Source: Sparassis latifolia (lineage: Eukaryota > Basidiomycota > Agaricomycetes > Polyporales > Sparassidaceae). From it: a stretch of 64,000 bases of DNA. The notes under the pieces were generated by a model. That model was given only the letters and a program-made list of their open reading frames with translations, made no database searches and was not told where the DNA came from. This document shows, piece after piece, positions 1 to 11,000 of this stretch. How positions within the stretch are numbered: the stretch's first letter is position 1; each line of letters opens with the position of its first letter. Made by a program: the position numbers and the translations under genes. The stretch lies in assembly GCA_018466975.1 (NCBI GenBank), contig CM031562.1, positions 3,906,001 through 3,970,000 of the forward strand. The letters run 5' to 3'.

Positions 1-2388
1 GAGGTAGTGGATATCGGGGTATCGCGGGCGCGAGAGCAGGTCATCAAAAATCGCGTTGAAGTCCCCGATCCACGGCCAGTTGTACCAGTTCCACTTGTAC
101 GGGTGCCACTCCGTCCACGGCTCGCGCCAGTCATGGCAGTCCTCGTGCCCGGGCAGATACGCGCGTACGACGACCTGATGCGGCGCGCCCCCGCCCCCGC
201 CCGCGCTGTTCATCCCGTCGAGCGCAGTCTGCACCGCGTCCGCCCAGCGCCGCATCGCGACCGTGTAGAAGTCGAGCACGTTCTGGATCCCGCCCCCGGG
301 CGCGTCCGCATCCGCGAGCCCGCTGAAGAGCGTCGTCGTCCAGTGCCCGCCCGTGCTCGCGACGAGCGTGCGGTAGCGTGCACCGACGTCATCCGCGCCG
401 AACAGCGCGAGGTACTCCGCGGGCGGGAGCGACCACGCCTTCTCGTCGGAGAAGAGCGACCATCCCGGTTCGGCGGCCTTGTCCGGGTGCAGCTCTGCGT
501 ACAGCGAGACCAGCTCGGGCTGTGAGAAGAGCAGGTCCACGCGCCGAAACGTCACCAGCGGCGTTCCCGAGATGTTGAAATGGGGAGGTAACGAAGGTGC
601 GGGAGTAGCGGCGACGTCGGGGAGAGGTACAGATGCTGCGGCCAGGCGCGGTCAAAGTACGGGTTCTCCGTGTAGTTCGGGGTCGCGCGCACGTGCGGGT
701 ATAGGATGCATGACAGCGAGAAGAACTGGTTCTCCGTGACCGAGTCTGCGTGCAACGAGTTAGCACAATGTTACAAGAGTTCTTCCACGTAAATGGAGAG
801 AACGACACAAAGTATGAGGGAAGAACTGGAACGTAAACGAACGTCTAAACCAGCACAGCCTCCTCATGACGTAAGGAACACCATGAGGTCAGTCTGCCGT
901 TCAAAACGAGTCGATCAGACGCATCGACAGGTCGACAGGTCATTGACAGCCACAAGGGGCATCGGAAGCAGATGCATTTTCGACGTGCCAGCACATCGAC
1001 GGCGTGCATTAGTCACTCAAGCTGCATACAGCCCTACAGCAGGTGGAGCTGGAAGGCTTCACAGATCGTAGCCATGATCGTACAACCTGGTTAGACGACA
1101 CGGTTAACAGGTTACCAGCTATGTCATCAAACCACAATTTGTGACAGCAACTAGCTCATAGCGGCGGCCCACCCGATACTCCATGAACGGGTTCGAAGAA
1201 TATTAGCGCAGCGTAGCGAGTGCTTGCGTCGCCTGCTTCACTGGAGCAGATCCAACACGACTACTCCAGAATTCTGCAAGCCCAGGAGGACATCATGCTG
1301 CTTCGAGCTGTCCTCATGCACCTTTTACGCTAGTCATGTGTCAGAGCACCTGCGATTATTCAAGGGACAAGATTGCATCTAGATAGAGCCCATTCCATGC
1401 GAGACTCAGGCCGCGTTATGTCCAATGCGTTCTGCGGCCTTCCGGCGGCCGGAATGCTCGCAATCGATGCACTCAGCAGAAAGAGCAGCCCTACTGCTAA
1501 CCGCCCATCCTAACGCCAGGTATCCGGACATTTCAGACACAAAAATGTCTTTCTGTCACACCTGCGCCCCATTGGACTGCACTGACTGCCCAAGTAATGC
1601 CGTACGAAACGACAATGGGAGCGACAGCACCATCACGAATTTGGAGCACCTGGCTGTCATGGGCTCGTGATGACTGCGCAGAAGACGAAGAAGGTGGAGC
1701 TTCGGGACGCCCCCGAAATGATCTGCAGAAGGGCCTCGCCACATTCAGGCGCTCTGACAGCGTAATGCCCCAGCACGAATTCCTCGGGAATCCGCTCTAG
1801 TCTCGAAGCTCGCGCAATATTCCCGCGTTCCCTCTCATCAGAATAACAACGTTAAGGCTGCTCACCTCCGATGAGAAGCCATCCGCCCTGCTCGACCATG
1901 TCCTTGATCATCGCGGCAGGACTAAGGGGGCGAACGACACAGTCGTCGCCAGGTGTCCATTCCCAAGAGGTGACGGCGGGAAAGCGGTCCCATTGCTCCT
2001 CATGGTCGGCACCGAGGTGCCAGTAATACTCGCGGCTGCTGGCGCAGCCCTGGAAGCCGGCGAAGATGAGGGCGTCGTCGGGCTTGGTCATGACGGGGAG
2101 GTCGGGCACAATGGCCTTGGGAGTCCAGGAGCCATTGGCGTAGGCACGGGGGGTGCATGTGCTGCGGGGGCGGGTGGTAACGAAGGCGATGAGACGTGCG
2201 GAGATGGAGGCAGGGAAGAAGAGGTAGAGGAGAACGAGGGCGGAAGCAAAGACGGCCAAGGCGATGAGCTTGTTTGGGCGTGGTCTGCCCATCGTGTTTG
2301 GAGGGGCAGAAGGAGAGGAGCTGAGTGGGAGCACCAGCCTGGCCCAACGTTCGCCTATACTTGGGCGCGCCGGCGCCGGCTTCTGCAT
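1..2388 (-). CDS. PC-esterase / TBL-like SGNH-fold membrane protein (3' end beyond window)
   Basis: Two exons on the minus strand. Exon 1 (2388-1866) starts at ATG 2388; a second ATG at 2292 lies just before a hydrophobic anchor (IALAVFASALVLLYLFF) and could be the true start, giving a type II membrane topology. The lumenal part has the conserved run FQGCASSREYYWHLG. Splicing exon 1 to exon 2 (745 downward) rebuilds LLIGDSVTENQFF, the GDS catalytic motif of the SGNH/PC-esterase (trichome-birefringence-like, Cas1-like) superfamily, whose members O-acetylate or deacetylate polysaccharides. Further on come STGGHWTTTLFSG and a stretch ending PDIHYL at the window edge; the usual DxxH motif should lie beyond it. 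One base appears to be missing at the G4 run 582-585, where the frame changes between RYLP and NISGTPLVTF. The substrate is unknown. Confidence 0.72.
746..1865 (-). other. 1,120-bp intron inside the GDS codon of the TBL-like gene
   Basis: On the minus strand the donor is GGAG|GTGAGC at 1866/1865 and the acceptor is CACGCAG ending at 746, with a TGCTAAC branch site just upstream. The join restores the glycine-aspartate-serine motif exactly. Every other intron measured in this window is about 35-65 bp, so this one is roughly twenty times too long. It contains no ORF I can assign and no clear terminal inverted repeat was found by eye. Most likely an unidentified non-coding element inserted into an ordinary short intron. 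Confidence 0.7.
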
Positions 2389-3978
2389 TCACAAGTCTTG
2401 GCACTTCGGCTAAATCCTACTCCTAACCTAATTACTGTAACCCTAACCCAAGTCGTCCACGCCGTCGCTCAGGCTGAATGAGTCATCAACCCTGTATCCG
2501 TCACATTTGGCGTCCTGTACTCTACGTGGACTCGTGAGTTTCCTTTCACTTGCCTTTGTAAGACCGCTGGGCAGAGAGCGAGGCTTGATGGATGCGCTAC
2601 GACCAGCAGAAACGACTTCGTAATACGAAGAAATCAATCGAGAGGAGATCTGCCGTTCTGCCGCTTTGGCGTAGGTAGCTTCGAGTCTGAGCAAACAGTG
2701 CGCAGTGCAGAGGCATCTGGACAAATCTGTCTCCGATTCTGCTATGGAACACAGGCAGCACCAATCCGTGGAGTCCAGGATCTTCCTCAATGTCAACGGT
2801 ATTGATCTTACTGCGAATTCAGCAGCGCGTGCATTCTTTGACATGGATTACATGCAACATGACGTTTCCGTTGTTGCAGCAGGTATCGTACCCGAATTTG
2901 GACAATGTACTTTATCCATGTCAAATCGGAGGATGCACAACCTTGCGACAACGACCGAGTCTTACGCGGTCAACAGTAGCATCGACGCTGTAGCGGATTG
3001 ATCACGATAACACTGGCACTTGGCACTCACAAGAGAGCGTCAGGCAGCTGACGAACGTGCAGACACGGATTACGCTCGATGGTGAATTCCTTCTTCCAAG
3101 ATCTGGAATATCAGGAACTGGCATCGCGACTCTCCAAGGCTATCAGCAAATTTATAATTCAAGTCACTCGTGTCAATCTCTGGCGCAAGCAGTGGACGCA
3201 AAGTGAGCGAATTTATTTATCATTTACTGCAACCGATACTAAATTTCAACCAAAGTCATCACACCGCCAAAATGGCCGAAACTATGAACGACCGACAAAC
3301 CTTACTACGATCTCCCTCGAAGTCAGCCCGGTACCGTGGAGCTGCAGGATGTACACGAGCCCGATCTTCTATGGATTTCGGGCTGAACAGCGCATACACT
3401 TCAGTGACGCATCGCGAATTGGCAGCGCCCGGTCTAGTGAACTTGTACAACGTGTGGGACCGTCTCAAAGAGACCCTCATGTCCGCGGCGCATTGCGCAT
3501 CAGAGGCAGGATAGTGCTCGCGCCCGCTTACGGTCGCCTGAGATCCCAACGTCTCTACGCTGCTGCTCCGCGAGTTGGTAGAGGCGCGCTGGAGTACATT
3601 CCTAGACGACGACCGCCCGCATCCGATCGGATTGACTTACCGTCACTACACCTCGGCGGATGTCCCAGCGAAATGAATTTGTGAGACTTCACGCGGGCGA
3701 TGGGGGAGTCGACTCGCTCTCAGGAAGACGTTGTGCGATTCCTTATTGTCGACCCATAAGAAGGGCTTCGTCGATCATCGAATCTGTTTACCTCCGCTTC
3801 GATTGGAACTCGCTGGCAGTCCCGGTGGTTTACCTGCCTGTTGTAAGTGAGTACAGCACGGATAGTTATGTCGGAATATACTATCAGAAAATACTTCAAA
3901 GGATGCCGCCGTCAGCATGATGGATTACTGTACACTAGATGAAGCAGTCACAATTAAAATCTTAACCGCTGGAATTAG
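2389..3978. other. Gene-poor stretch, no assignable gene
   Basis: Only short overlapping frames are open here and none gives a recognisable domain. Around 3560-3660 (+) one frame reads NVSTLLLRELVEARWS, faintly like the end of the F-box protein downstream (ALRDLVEARRT), then runs into a stop at about 3674. It may be an F-box relic. A short telomere-like run (two TAACCC units, about 2438-2449) is present but too short to mean much. Confidence 0.3.
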
Positions 3979-4015
3979 ACGCGTCAAAACGCGTATGGAT
4001 CACGTGCCGACGCGT
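3979..4015. promoter_or_regulatory. Three ACGCGT boxes and one CACGTG box
   Basis: ACGCGT occurs at 3979-3984, 3989-3994 and 4010-4015, with a palindromic CACGTG E-box at 4001-4006, about 280-315 bp upstream of the F-box ATG. ACGCGT is the MluI cell-cycle box bound by Mbp1/APSES factors in ascomycete yeasts. Function here is inferred from motif density only. Confidence 0.4.
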
Positions 4016-4046
4016 ATTTGACTACGAAGTGACACGGTGACGTGTA

Positions 4047-4109
4047 GATATCCTGAGGCACGAAGTTGAAGCAGAGTGTCACCTACTATCTGCCTTCGAG
4101 AGACTAGAC
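4047..4109. repeat. Dispersed repeat, copy 1
   Basis: The ~60-bp block beginning GATATCCTGAGG and running through GAAGCAGAGTGTCA and TCTGCC recurs at 49124-49178 with a few substitutions and small gaps, in the same orientation. Each copy lies 75-190 bp upstream of an open frame. It may be a solo element end or a shared promoter block. Confidence 0.5.
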
Positions 4110-4294
4110 AGGTGGCCTCTCGACTGCTGAGTCTCCCGTTGATCAATTAGGTAGCTAGCCCAGTTCCTAATCAACCCGCAGCTCTAAATTTATTGGTGTC
4201 TCCGCATCTAGTCGCCAAGCTTAGGAACACTAACCTAAGGACACAGCTGGCAGACCTCATAATGTACGTCGAGGTCGTTCATTCTTGATGCAAC

Positions 4295-5866
4295 ATGGTC
4301 TCATTCAGGTGGACTAGCCCGTTGGTTCACCACGATTCCATCGTGAACATGACAAAAGTATCGGCGCGTCATGAAGAAGCAGGAACGCACGAAGATACAG
4401 TCGATGCTGCCATGAATCACGGGTCGGACGAGTTGTCACGGCCTCGAGAACTTTGTACCAGACTGGTGTCCAACTGCGATATTTCGGCCAGCAAAGTCGC
4501 ACCTATCCATTGTCTCTCAGAGGACGTCCTGAGATTGATCTTTCAAACTGGATGGAAGTGGGATTCTGACATTCTGGACGAGGATCTCTCCCGCGAGCGA
4601 ATGCAATTCTCCATCTGTATTGCTTCCGTATGCCGAGCATGGAGAACAATCGCGCACGCCACTTCAAGACTCTGGTCTGTAATCTACTTCTTCCCGGACC
4701 GCCAACGGTCTCTAGTAGCGCTAGAGTCGTTCCTCTGTCTTTCGCGTCGCCAGAAGCTATCCATTTCAATTAGCTACCGTTACGGACGTGAGGACGCAGC
4801 CATTCCGCAGGACATGTCAATGGAACATGTGTGGGTTGCCGCCGTGATGCGCTTGTTGGTAAAGCATGTAGACCGATGGGAGCTACTGGTCATGGAGCTG
4901 GAGGACATCCGAACGACAGAGACGATTTTCTCGATCTGGACTACTCCTGCGGTGGCGCTGAAACAGCTGGTTCTATATGCTGAACCCGGCGTCGAGCACC
5001 CAGAATCAATGAGCTTTCCATCTGCTCCCGAATTGCGTTCCCTTGAGCTGCTTATTCCTCTTCTTTCGCAGACGCACAATATCGCGTCCAGCTTCCCAGC
5101 ACTGGAGAACCTTGTACTGGGCACTTCCTTTCCTGACGCAGACTTTAGATTTTTGAGAACTTTGCAGCCCATACAGCACCTATGCCACCTTGCACTTACT
5201 GGTGTGCTTTGTGACATGCTGCTGCAAGACCCGAATCTCAAATTTCATTTTTCAGCACTTGAGAGCCTCCACTTGGAGGCGACGCCCATCGACCACGTAT
5301 ACGAGTGTCTCTCAGTGCTCGAAGCACCCCTCCTCACAACCCTCCGCCTCGATTTAGAGAACGAACACTTCATCACGACCCACACGGGCCCGTTCATTCG
5401 CCAGCCAGAACGCTTCCCTCTCCTACACTCCATAGTATTTGCCGGACTTGAACCCAATCTTGGTCTCAGCAATGTCTCGCAATTCCTCGGCAGCCTCAAG
5501 TCCGCACAGGTGCTCTTCATCGGACACCGCATTGAAGAATTCATGAAGGCCGCTTCTCTATGTCGGCCCCGCGAGGGATGGTGCTTCGTCCGGTTGGCGT
5601 CCCTGACGATCAGCTATGATTCCGGCGTGCCGCCCCAGGCACTCCGCGACCTGGTAGAAGCGCGCCGCACAGCCTCCTGCGCAGAGCATCTCCCGGAGCA
5701 GCTTCGGCCGCTGAAAATCGAGGAGATCCAGGTGAATACGTCGGTGGAGCTTCCGACGGGGGATCGTCGGTGGTTCGAAGCGAATCTGCGGAAATTCACG
5801 TGGTCGAAGGACCAGCAGCAGCCTTGTCTGAACGGTTGGATGGAGTTTACAGTCCTCTCTCCATGA
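4295..5866 (+). CDS. F-box-like protein, single exon
   Basis: An uninterrupted 523-codon frame from ATG 4295. Around residues 70-115 it has an F-box-like segment (IHCLSEDVLRLIFQTGW, followed by CIASVCRAWRTIA, the typical second half with VCRxW). The rest is a leucine-rich, LRR-like series with regularly spaced LESLHLEA / LTTLRLDLE elements, the architecture of the large agaricomycete F-box families. F-box proteins dock substrates to SCF ubiquitin ligases through Skp1; the target is not predictable. A downstream Met (MTKVSARHEE) is an alternative start. No frame break is seen. The upstream region carries a cluster of ACGCGT boxes and a dispersed repeat. Confidence 0.85.
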   Translation: MVSFRWTSPLVHHDSIVNMTKVSARHEEAGTHEDTVDAAMNHGSDELSRPRELCTRLVSNCDISASKVAPIHCLSEDVLRLIFQTGWKWDSDILDEDLSRERMQFSICIASVCRAWRTIAHATSRLWSVIYFFPDRQRSLVALESFLCLSRRQKLSISISYRYGREDAAIPQDMSMEHVWVAAVMRLLVKHVDRWELLVMELEDIRTTETIFSIWTTPAVALKQLVLYAEPGVEHPESMSFPSAPELRSLELLIPLLSQTHNIASSFPALENLVLGTSFPDADFRFLRTLQPIQHLCHLALTGVLCDMLLQDPNLKFHFSALESLHLEATPIDHVYECLSVLEAPLLTTLRLDLENEHFITTHTGPFIRQPERFPLLHSIVFAGLEPNLGLSNVSQFLGSLKSAQVLFIGHRIEEFMKAASLCRPREGWCFVRLASLTISYDSGVPPQALRDLVEARRTASCAEHLPEQLRPLKIEEIQVNTSVELPTGDRRWFEANLRKFTWSKDQQQPCLNGWMEFTVLSP

Positions 5867-6239
5867 AAGCAGGTATGTCCTGCGGCGTCGCTGCCCACAG
5901 AGCCGTGCTTTACTGATACCTGTCACTCGACCGACAGTTGCTGTTCGAGGTTATCGCTGTCCTTATATCCCGGTGTCCAATGATTTATATCTCTCCACCT
6001 TCAGCTCGGTTTCCGGCAGCGCATAAGTCCTTCGGCTTCGAAGCCGTCGGGCTCTACCGCCCTCAGAGTACTATTTTCACTCAGTCCGCAACATGGATGA
6101 CTACGACGTCGCCCGCGTTTTACAGAAATATGCGACTGAGGTTGGTTTACTGGCGCTATCGAGGAGTTCGTTTAGGATCCTGTTGTGACGAGACTAACTG
6201 TGAGCATGTTCTCCAAGCGGATCAGTATCTGTGTGCATG

Positions 6240-6963
6240 ATATCAGTAAGCGCGACCGTGAACATGCAACGGCATTCCTGGCGAGCATGTCGAGTAGAGG
6301 AATGCCTAGCTAACGCTCATGCGAAGGGCTTTCTCATTGTGTCCGCAGATGCAAGACATTCTCTTGTCGGATATACCGAGCGTGCAGAGCTACAGTGCTT
6401 ATGTGCTAGGTAAGACATCCGCAGCCTTGGCAATTGGCTGCCCATCCTTGTTTAGAATATGTCTCCAGACAAGGCGCGCAAGGTGCACAACATCTTCCCC
6501 GAGACTCAATGTTGGTTTGTGTCAAACGAGGAGGAACAGCGTCGAGTCGAGTACCCGGGCATCGCGGCAGGACCCACTGTGGGCATCGACGAGCATATTT
6601 CGATGGAGTCATCGAGACCTCGGCTACGCAGGATATCCTCGAGTTTTGGCCGTGGGTCAGCTGAGTACCCCTCTCACGTTCTCTTCCCAACTCCCGTTGG
6701 ACAAGTGTGATGCAGCTATCTAAAAGAATGGTGTGAGCAACATGTGTTTGCCACCTAGTCTTTGTACCGATGCTCTTTCATCCCGACAGACCTCGTGTTA
6801 TTCTGGTCGAAGATCATGGTGCGCTTGCAGGCCTCGTCACATTGAAAGATGTTCTGCGGTTTACCCTCACAGAGTAAGGCGAACCGGTGTGTCCATGGAA
6901 CCAATGCCAGTTTGATGGCGTCGTGGAGGAAGTGAACATGGACCAGCTATCAGTTTGATAGAG
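6240..6963 (+). pseudogene. CLC chloride-channel C-terminal (CBS domain) fragment
   Basis: Only the cytosolic tail of a CLC-type voltage-gated chloride channel/transporter is present. CBS1 is seen as AHAKGFLIVSADARHSLVGY followed by TERAELQ. After an intron-like GTAAGA...TTTAG (about 6410-6458), a linker reads AAGPTVGIDEHISMES, then ETSATQDILEFWPWVSQ and, in another frame, TPLTFSSQLPLD. After a second intron (about 6731-6790) CBS2 reads PRVILVEDHGALAGLVTLKD. The reading frame breaks at about 6400, 6607, 6660 and 6705, and stops near 6874. The transmembrane core is absent. Intron remnants are retained, so it arose by DNA-level duplication, not retrocopying. Confidence 0.78.
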
Positions 6964-8126
6964 CGATCTCGTGTTGTCGATGAGTTGTTAGGCGATAACT
7001 TATTCTGTTTTCAAGACCCACTCTCACTGAGCTAGCTGTAGAAGCTTTCTTGCGCCTATACTCCGCGGTAGAGGGATGGGCCTTCCTAGTAATGAACCGA
7101 ACGTGCCGCCAGTGATAGACAAGCACTATCAAAGATTTGATTAAGACATTATATCGTGAACATTATTTAGTCGTGAGAGATCGTGAATCGTGAAAAGGGA
7201 TGTTCCAAACTTATTTCTACCCTTGCTCGAGGGCGGCGTGCTTTTGCTCGGGCGTTCTGTTCTCAACGGTTTGCTGTTCTGGCTCCAATTTATGGGTGCT
7301 ACCTTAGTCCACGTTGGCTTTTTTGGAAGGGTTCGGAAGTTGACCAAGGGTGGTGGTCTTGCCCATATAGTCTTCGCTCCAAACTCTGTAAGAATCCTTG
7401 CGCTTTTGCGCTTCCAATCTATTCGCTGAGATTGTACACTTGAGGGAGTTTCCGCTCTCGCTCGGACGGTTTTTTCTTGTGCGATGCGGGAATCAGCTTG
7501 GAATCAACAGAGGAGAAGCAGAAGATGACGGCCTGACTTTGTCTCCGTTTCGTTCACCACCAGATCCCAATCGCAAGATGCAAGTGCTATTGCGCGTTGC
7601 TCATCCGGAAGTATATGGCCAAGAGCTACATGAAGTGGTAGATACTGTGAGTTGTAGTTCTAGTGGCACAAAACGCCTGACTCACAGCTGTCAGAGTCGT
7701 CGATAGGTAGTGATGTCGGGGCCCGACCCACTGAACCGATGGAACGAAAGTATGTCATCTTCTGTTGGTGATCAATGGCGCTTCGGTAGCCTTGTGTAGA
7801 TGATTAGTGAGAAGTTTGTCCTGTGGGTCGATAGTGGTGAGAGTACCCACGACTGCCAGAGGCGCTGTTGGTAGCGAGGTGACATGAATGCTCCTCGAAT
7901 GCCGTTCCTGTCAGTGATACTGCCATGAGATCGGCATCACACAAGTAACGTTTATCTAGCATACCAGAAGTCAGATGGCTCCGTAGGGACGAAGGTAGCC
8001 GGATGTCCATGGAGGGTTGTGTGCTGTAGAGTACCTCTAGTGGAGAGATGGACGCGTCTCTTCGTATCATGTCATCAATTGCTAAGATACAGGTAGACCG
8101 TCAGCACGACTCATATGATGAACGTC
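6964..8126. other. No assignable gene
   Basis: Short frames on both strands lack recognisable motifs. A plus frame at about 7519-7650 (SPFRSPPDPNRKMQVLLRV) and a minus frame at 7804-8070 are the longest readable pieces. The latter could belong to the 3' end of the neighbouring P1 gene. Confidence 0.3.
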
Positions 8127-9227
8127 TCACGTATACTCACCTGGCTGAGCCCTGCTGTGTTGTGACGAGCTGTATTGACCGCACTGTGCGTTGATCTGCG
8201 GTATAGTGCCATCGCCAGACGGACGGGAGTTTGTGGTTGTGGTCCTGTCACGAATAGGTTCATCACAGTTCGGACCGCCGCTATTGACTACGAAGGACTC
8301 AATTAGTAATGCGGTTGTATGTTTGACAGTCACTGAGCTTACTGGTGCCTTGTCTTCGAGCTGAGAGAGCCGTATCAGTGTCATCTCGAACGTTTTTGTT
8401 ATGCGAGTTCGTTAAGCGGGAACCATTATTATATGCTTCGTCAAGCTCTTCGGATGAGGTGTCCAAATCTCGCGAGTACTCAGAATCCGACAGGAGCGTA
8501 GACGTGGACCCGTTAGATATATGTCGTGAGTGCCCTTGTGACCGAGGTACATCTATGTAACTGAGAGGATCTGTGAAGAACTCAGTTTCAGCTGACATGG
8601 TAATCACTGATGGAAAGGGAAGTGTATGTCAGCCACGTCCTGGCCAAGTCCTAACAGTTGAGCCAAGAATATGCCTACCAATACCAGTTATTACTGGGGT
8701 TGCCGAAAGATATTCTGAGGAGCTGCTAACTAGTCTTTCTCTAAACGTAGCCGCAATCAAAGGACCATATCTCTCCTTTGGGCATAGCATTCAGAATCAA
8801 TCACAATAATCAGGCATATACTTAACACGTACATGCACTGTATTATAGAGCTCCTTGGCGCGAGATCTGTATCTGTCTGACTTGGCCAGAAAAGCGAGCT
8901 GAGATCGTAGTGAATGCTTGCACTCTGAGAAGTCGACGAGCTGGCGTCGCTCCTCGTCCATCCTTTTCACCGAACATCACGAATCTTCTCTATGAATAGA
9001 ACCACAAAATCAGCTTACATGTCAAGTGAAATCTGCCAGCGTGCCATTTCTGTTGGGCTCGTTTGATCCCGGTATCGCTTGACGCAATCCAAGGACCATT
9101 GACAATACTTATCTCCCTCGTGAATCCGACTTTGATAGACAATCTGTCTGAAGTGGCGTGGTCTGAACCTGGACATCTGCCTCTTGACGAAGGAAGTTAA
9201 CCCGTTGAAGACGTTGCCAATGGCCAT
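8127..9227 (-). CDS. P-family protein P1, unknown function, intron-rich
   Basis: Starts at ATG 9227 (MAIGNVFNGLTSFVKRQ). Exon 1 ends with IVYQSRIHEGDKY. The next exon (about 8955-8830) reads DEERRQLVDFSECKHSLRSQ then LAKSDRYRSRAKELYN. This matches the paralogue P2 in the same place (ERESLVLFAKYTSL ... SKADKYRINAKVLY), so both exons are real. The C-terminal exon (about 8590-8340) is acidic and serine-rich (STLLSDSEYSRDLDTSSEEL). The helical, charged core suggests a coiled-coil or helical bundle. Later exons are uncertain and the end is approximate. No known domain was recognised, and there is no kinase gene facing this copy. Confidence 0.5.
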
Positions 9228-9440
9228 GTCGAATCGACCTAGTCACAATTTCGTCGAGGTGCAAGGGGCACAGTTTCTAGCGATTCCAGTACAGTCCGTT
9301 TAAATTTATAGATCCTCCACTGAGGAGTTAGTACTCGAGAAGGCACCCATTGTCTATCGGTGAATAACGCAGGGAGACTGCAAGATCAGACCAGTCGCCA
9401 TGGTTAACTACCCGTCCAGCAGAGGATTGTGGCGACTGAG

Positions 9441-9836
9441 ATGCGCTATAAGAGACTTGCTGGCGGGATTACAATTACGGACGAGTCGGCACCAGGGACA
9501 ATAGTATTTGAAGGAAAAGGGCCTTGTTCTCGTTGGCACTTGACTCGGCACTGGCTGAGGAACAAGAGCGACAGCCACCGGAACAAGCCGTCCGCTGCAA
9601 CTAAATATGGCAAGTGCTGTAGTCTCCATAAAAGCTGTTCAAGTCGCGGCGAGACACTGGGGGTGCGTAGCGCAGTAATGCTCTCTCTGCCGGTATGGCG
9701 ATTCATCAGGAACATTGCCGCTAAGGTGGCCAAGCTTGGGGAGCGCCTAGTGAGCCTTCCGTCGGACAAATTGGAACAAATTGGGACCCACCTCGACACG
9801 CGGACTATCCGACATATCAAGTCCTTCTTTGATTAG
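9441..9836 (+). CDS. Small hypothetical protein (131 aa), uncertain
   Basis: An open frame from ATG 9441 to the stop at 9834-9836. Its C-terminal third is amphipathic (NIAAKVAKLGERLVSLPSDK); no domain is recognised. The opposite strand is also open (9446-9820), so coding status is doubtful. It lies between P1 and P2. Confidence 0.25.
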   Translation: MRYKRLAGGITITDESAPGTIVFEGKGPCSRWHLTRHWLRNKSDSHRNKPSAATKYGKCCSLHKSCSSRGETLGVRSAVMLSLPVWRFIRNIAAKVAKLGERLVSLPSDKLEQIGTHLDTRTIRHIKSFFD

Positions 9837-10234
9837 TTATGTTCGTTGTGTTTCTGTACCGCTACCATATTTGCCCGCTAATTTTCAATGATGCCCGTCG
9901 ATAGGTTACGTATGTCATCAACCTGGTACTTCGATGGTGGAATATCACTGGACGTAGTATAAATCACAGTGAATAACAAAGCAGCATGCAAATTGTGATA
10001 TTCGTCAACCACAAATGGGAATTTCTCAAACAACAGCGACTAAGTTGACATGTCTTTGTCCGATGTGATGCTGAAATCAAAATCTCATCGAGGCAGACCA
10101 ACCTGTCCGTCAGCCGTTTGTCCGAGCACAGCCTGTGGTGGATTATTGTCAAGAGGAAGTGACACTGTCGAGAGACGCCTCAGGAACGATAGACTGCTGA
10201 ATGTGTGTCCTGGGGAGGAAAATCAGGATGAGAG

Positions 10235-10994
10235 TCACAATATATGGATTGAACCCACTGGATGCCGAGGAAGGTGTGCTTTGACGACCCCTTCGGCGAT
10301 TGAGCCGCAGTCGCAATGCGTTACCTGCAGAGCTGGAAGCGTCTGATATCGTCGTGTTCGCTGCAGAATATAGTAACTCAGCTTCTGCGCGATTCTTCCG
10401 GGAACGAACTTACATCGTGGTGTTATGGTCTCCGCTGCAGGTGCCTTCGAAAACATATCAGGTGCTGAGTCTGGATGAATCTCAGCTGTCATGTCTGCGT
10501 TACTTCTCTGTCCAGGAAGTAAGTTGGACATGACCTGAAAAAACAATGTCAGGATTCCGACAATTGAATATGCGTGAAAACGCACACGGGCCTTGGCGTA
10601 GAGTACTTTAGCATTGATACGGTACTTGTCGGCTTTTGACACAGCCGCTAGTTCGGAGGCGAGTGACGTGTATTTAGCAAACAAGACAAGAGATTCGCGC
10701 TCCGTATCTAACCTGGAAGTCTTGGTAATGAGTATCGGTACTGGGCTAAGGAAGCAACACTGAAATCTGGACATACCCTTCAAGCATCTTGAGCCATTCC
10801 TTGTCTTCGTCATCAGGCAGCCTGGCGTTGCACCTCTCCATGACTCCCTTGGCTTCCGCTCTGTACATGTCTCCTTCGTAAAGCCTGCTCTGATAGATGA
10901 CTTTCTCTACGTTGTGGATCGTGCATTTCACGAAGAGCTTAGACACAAATGTACCCAGAGATACTACACAGTCGATAGCAGACACAGTATTCAT
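10235..10994 (-). CDS. P-family protein P2, unknown function
   Basis: Starts at ATG 10994. Exon 1 contains VIYQSRLYEGDMYRAEAKGV and EDKEWLKMLEGY. Exon 2 (about 10715-10600) has ERESLVLFAKYTSLASELAA and KADKYRINAKVLYAKA, homologous residue by residue to P1. An intron with a clear acceptor (TTTTTTCAG at about 10533) leads to a tail beginning VMSNLLPGQRSNADMT. The family pattern is a GD(K/M)YR helix, then a KLI-x-Y-T-type helix, then a low-complexity tail. The end is approximate because the last exons are not supported by a paralogue. Confidence 0.5.
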
Positions 10995-11000
10995 GCTCAC

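Noticed and set aside
1..525. Long plus-strand frame (172 codons) over the left edge
   Set aside because: It is the shadow of the GC-rich minus-strand TBL-like exon, whose frame carries conserved motifs; the plus frame is arginine/proline-rich without any.
2416..2450. Telomere-like TAACCC units
   Set aside because: Only two exact units; too short to claim an interstitial telomere or a chromosome end.
7141..7347. Minus frame considered as a retroelement Pol fragment
   Set aside because: No RT, RNase H or integrase motif could be found in any frame.
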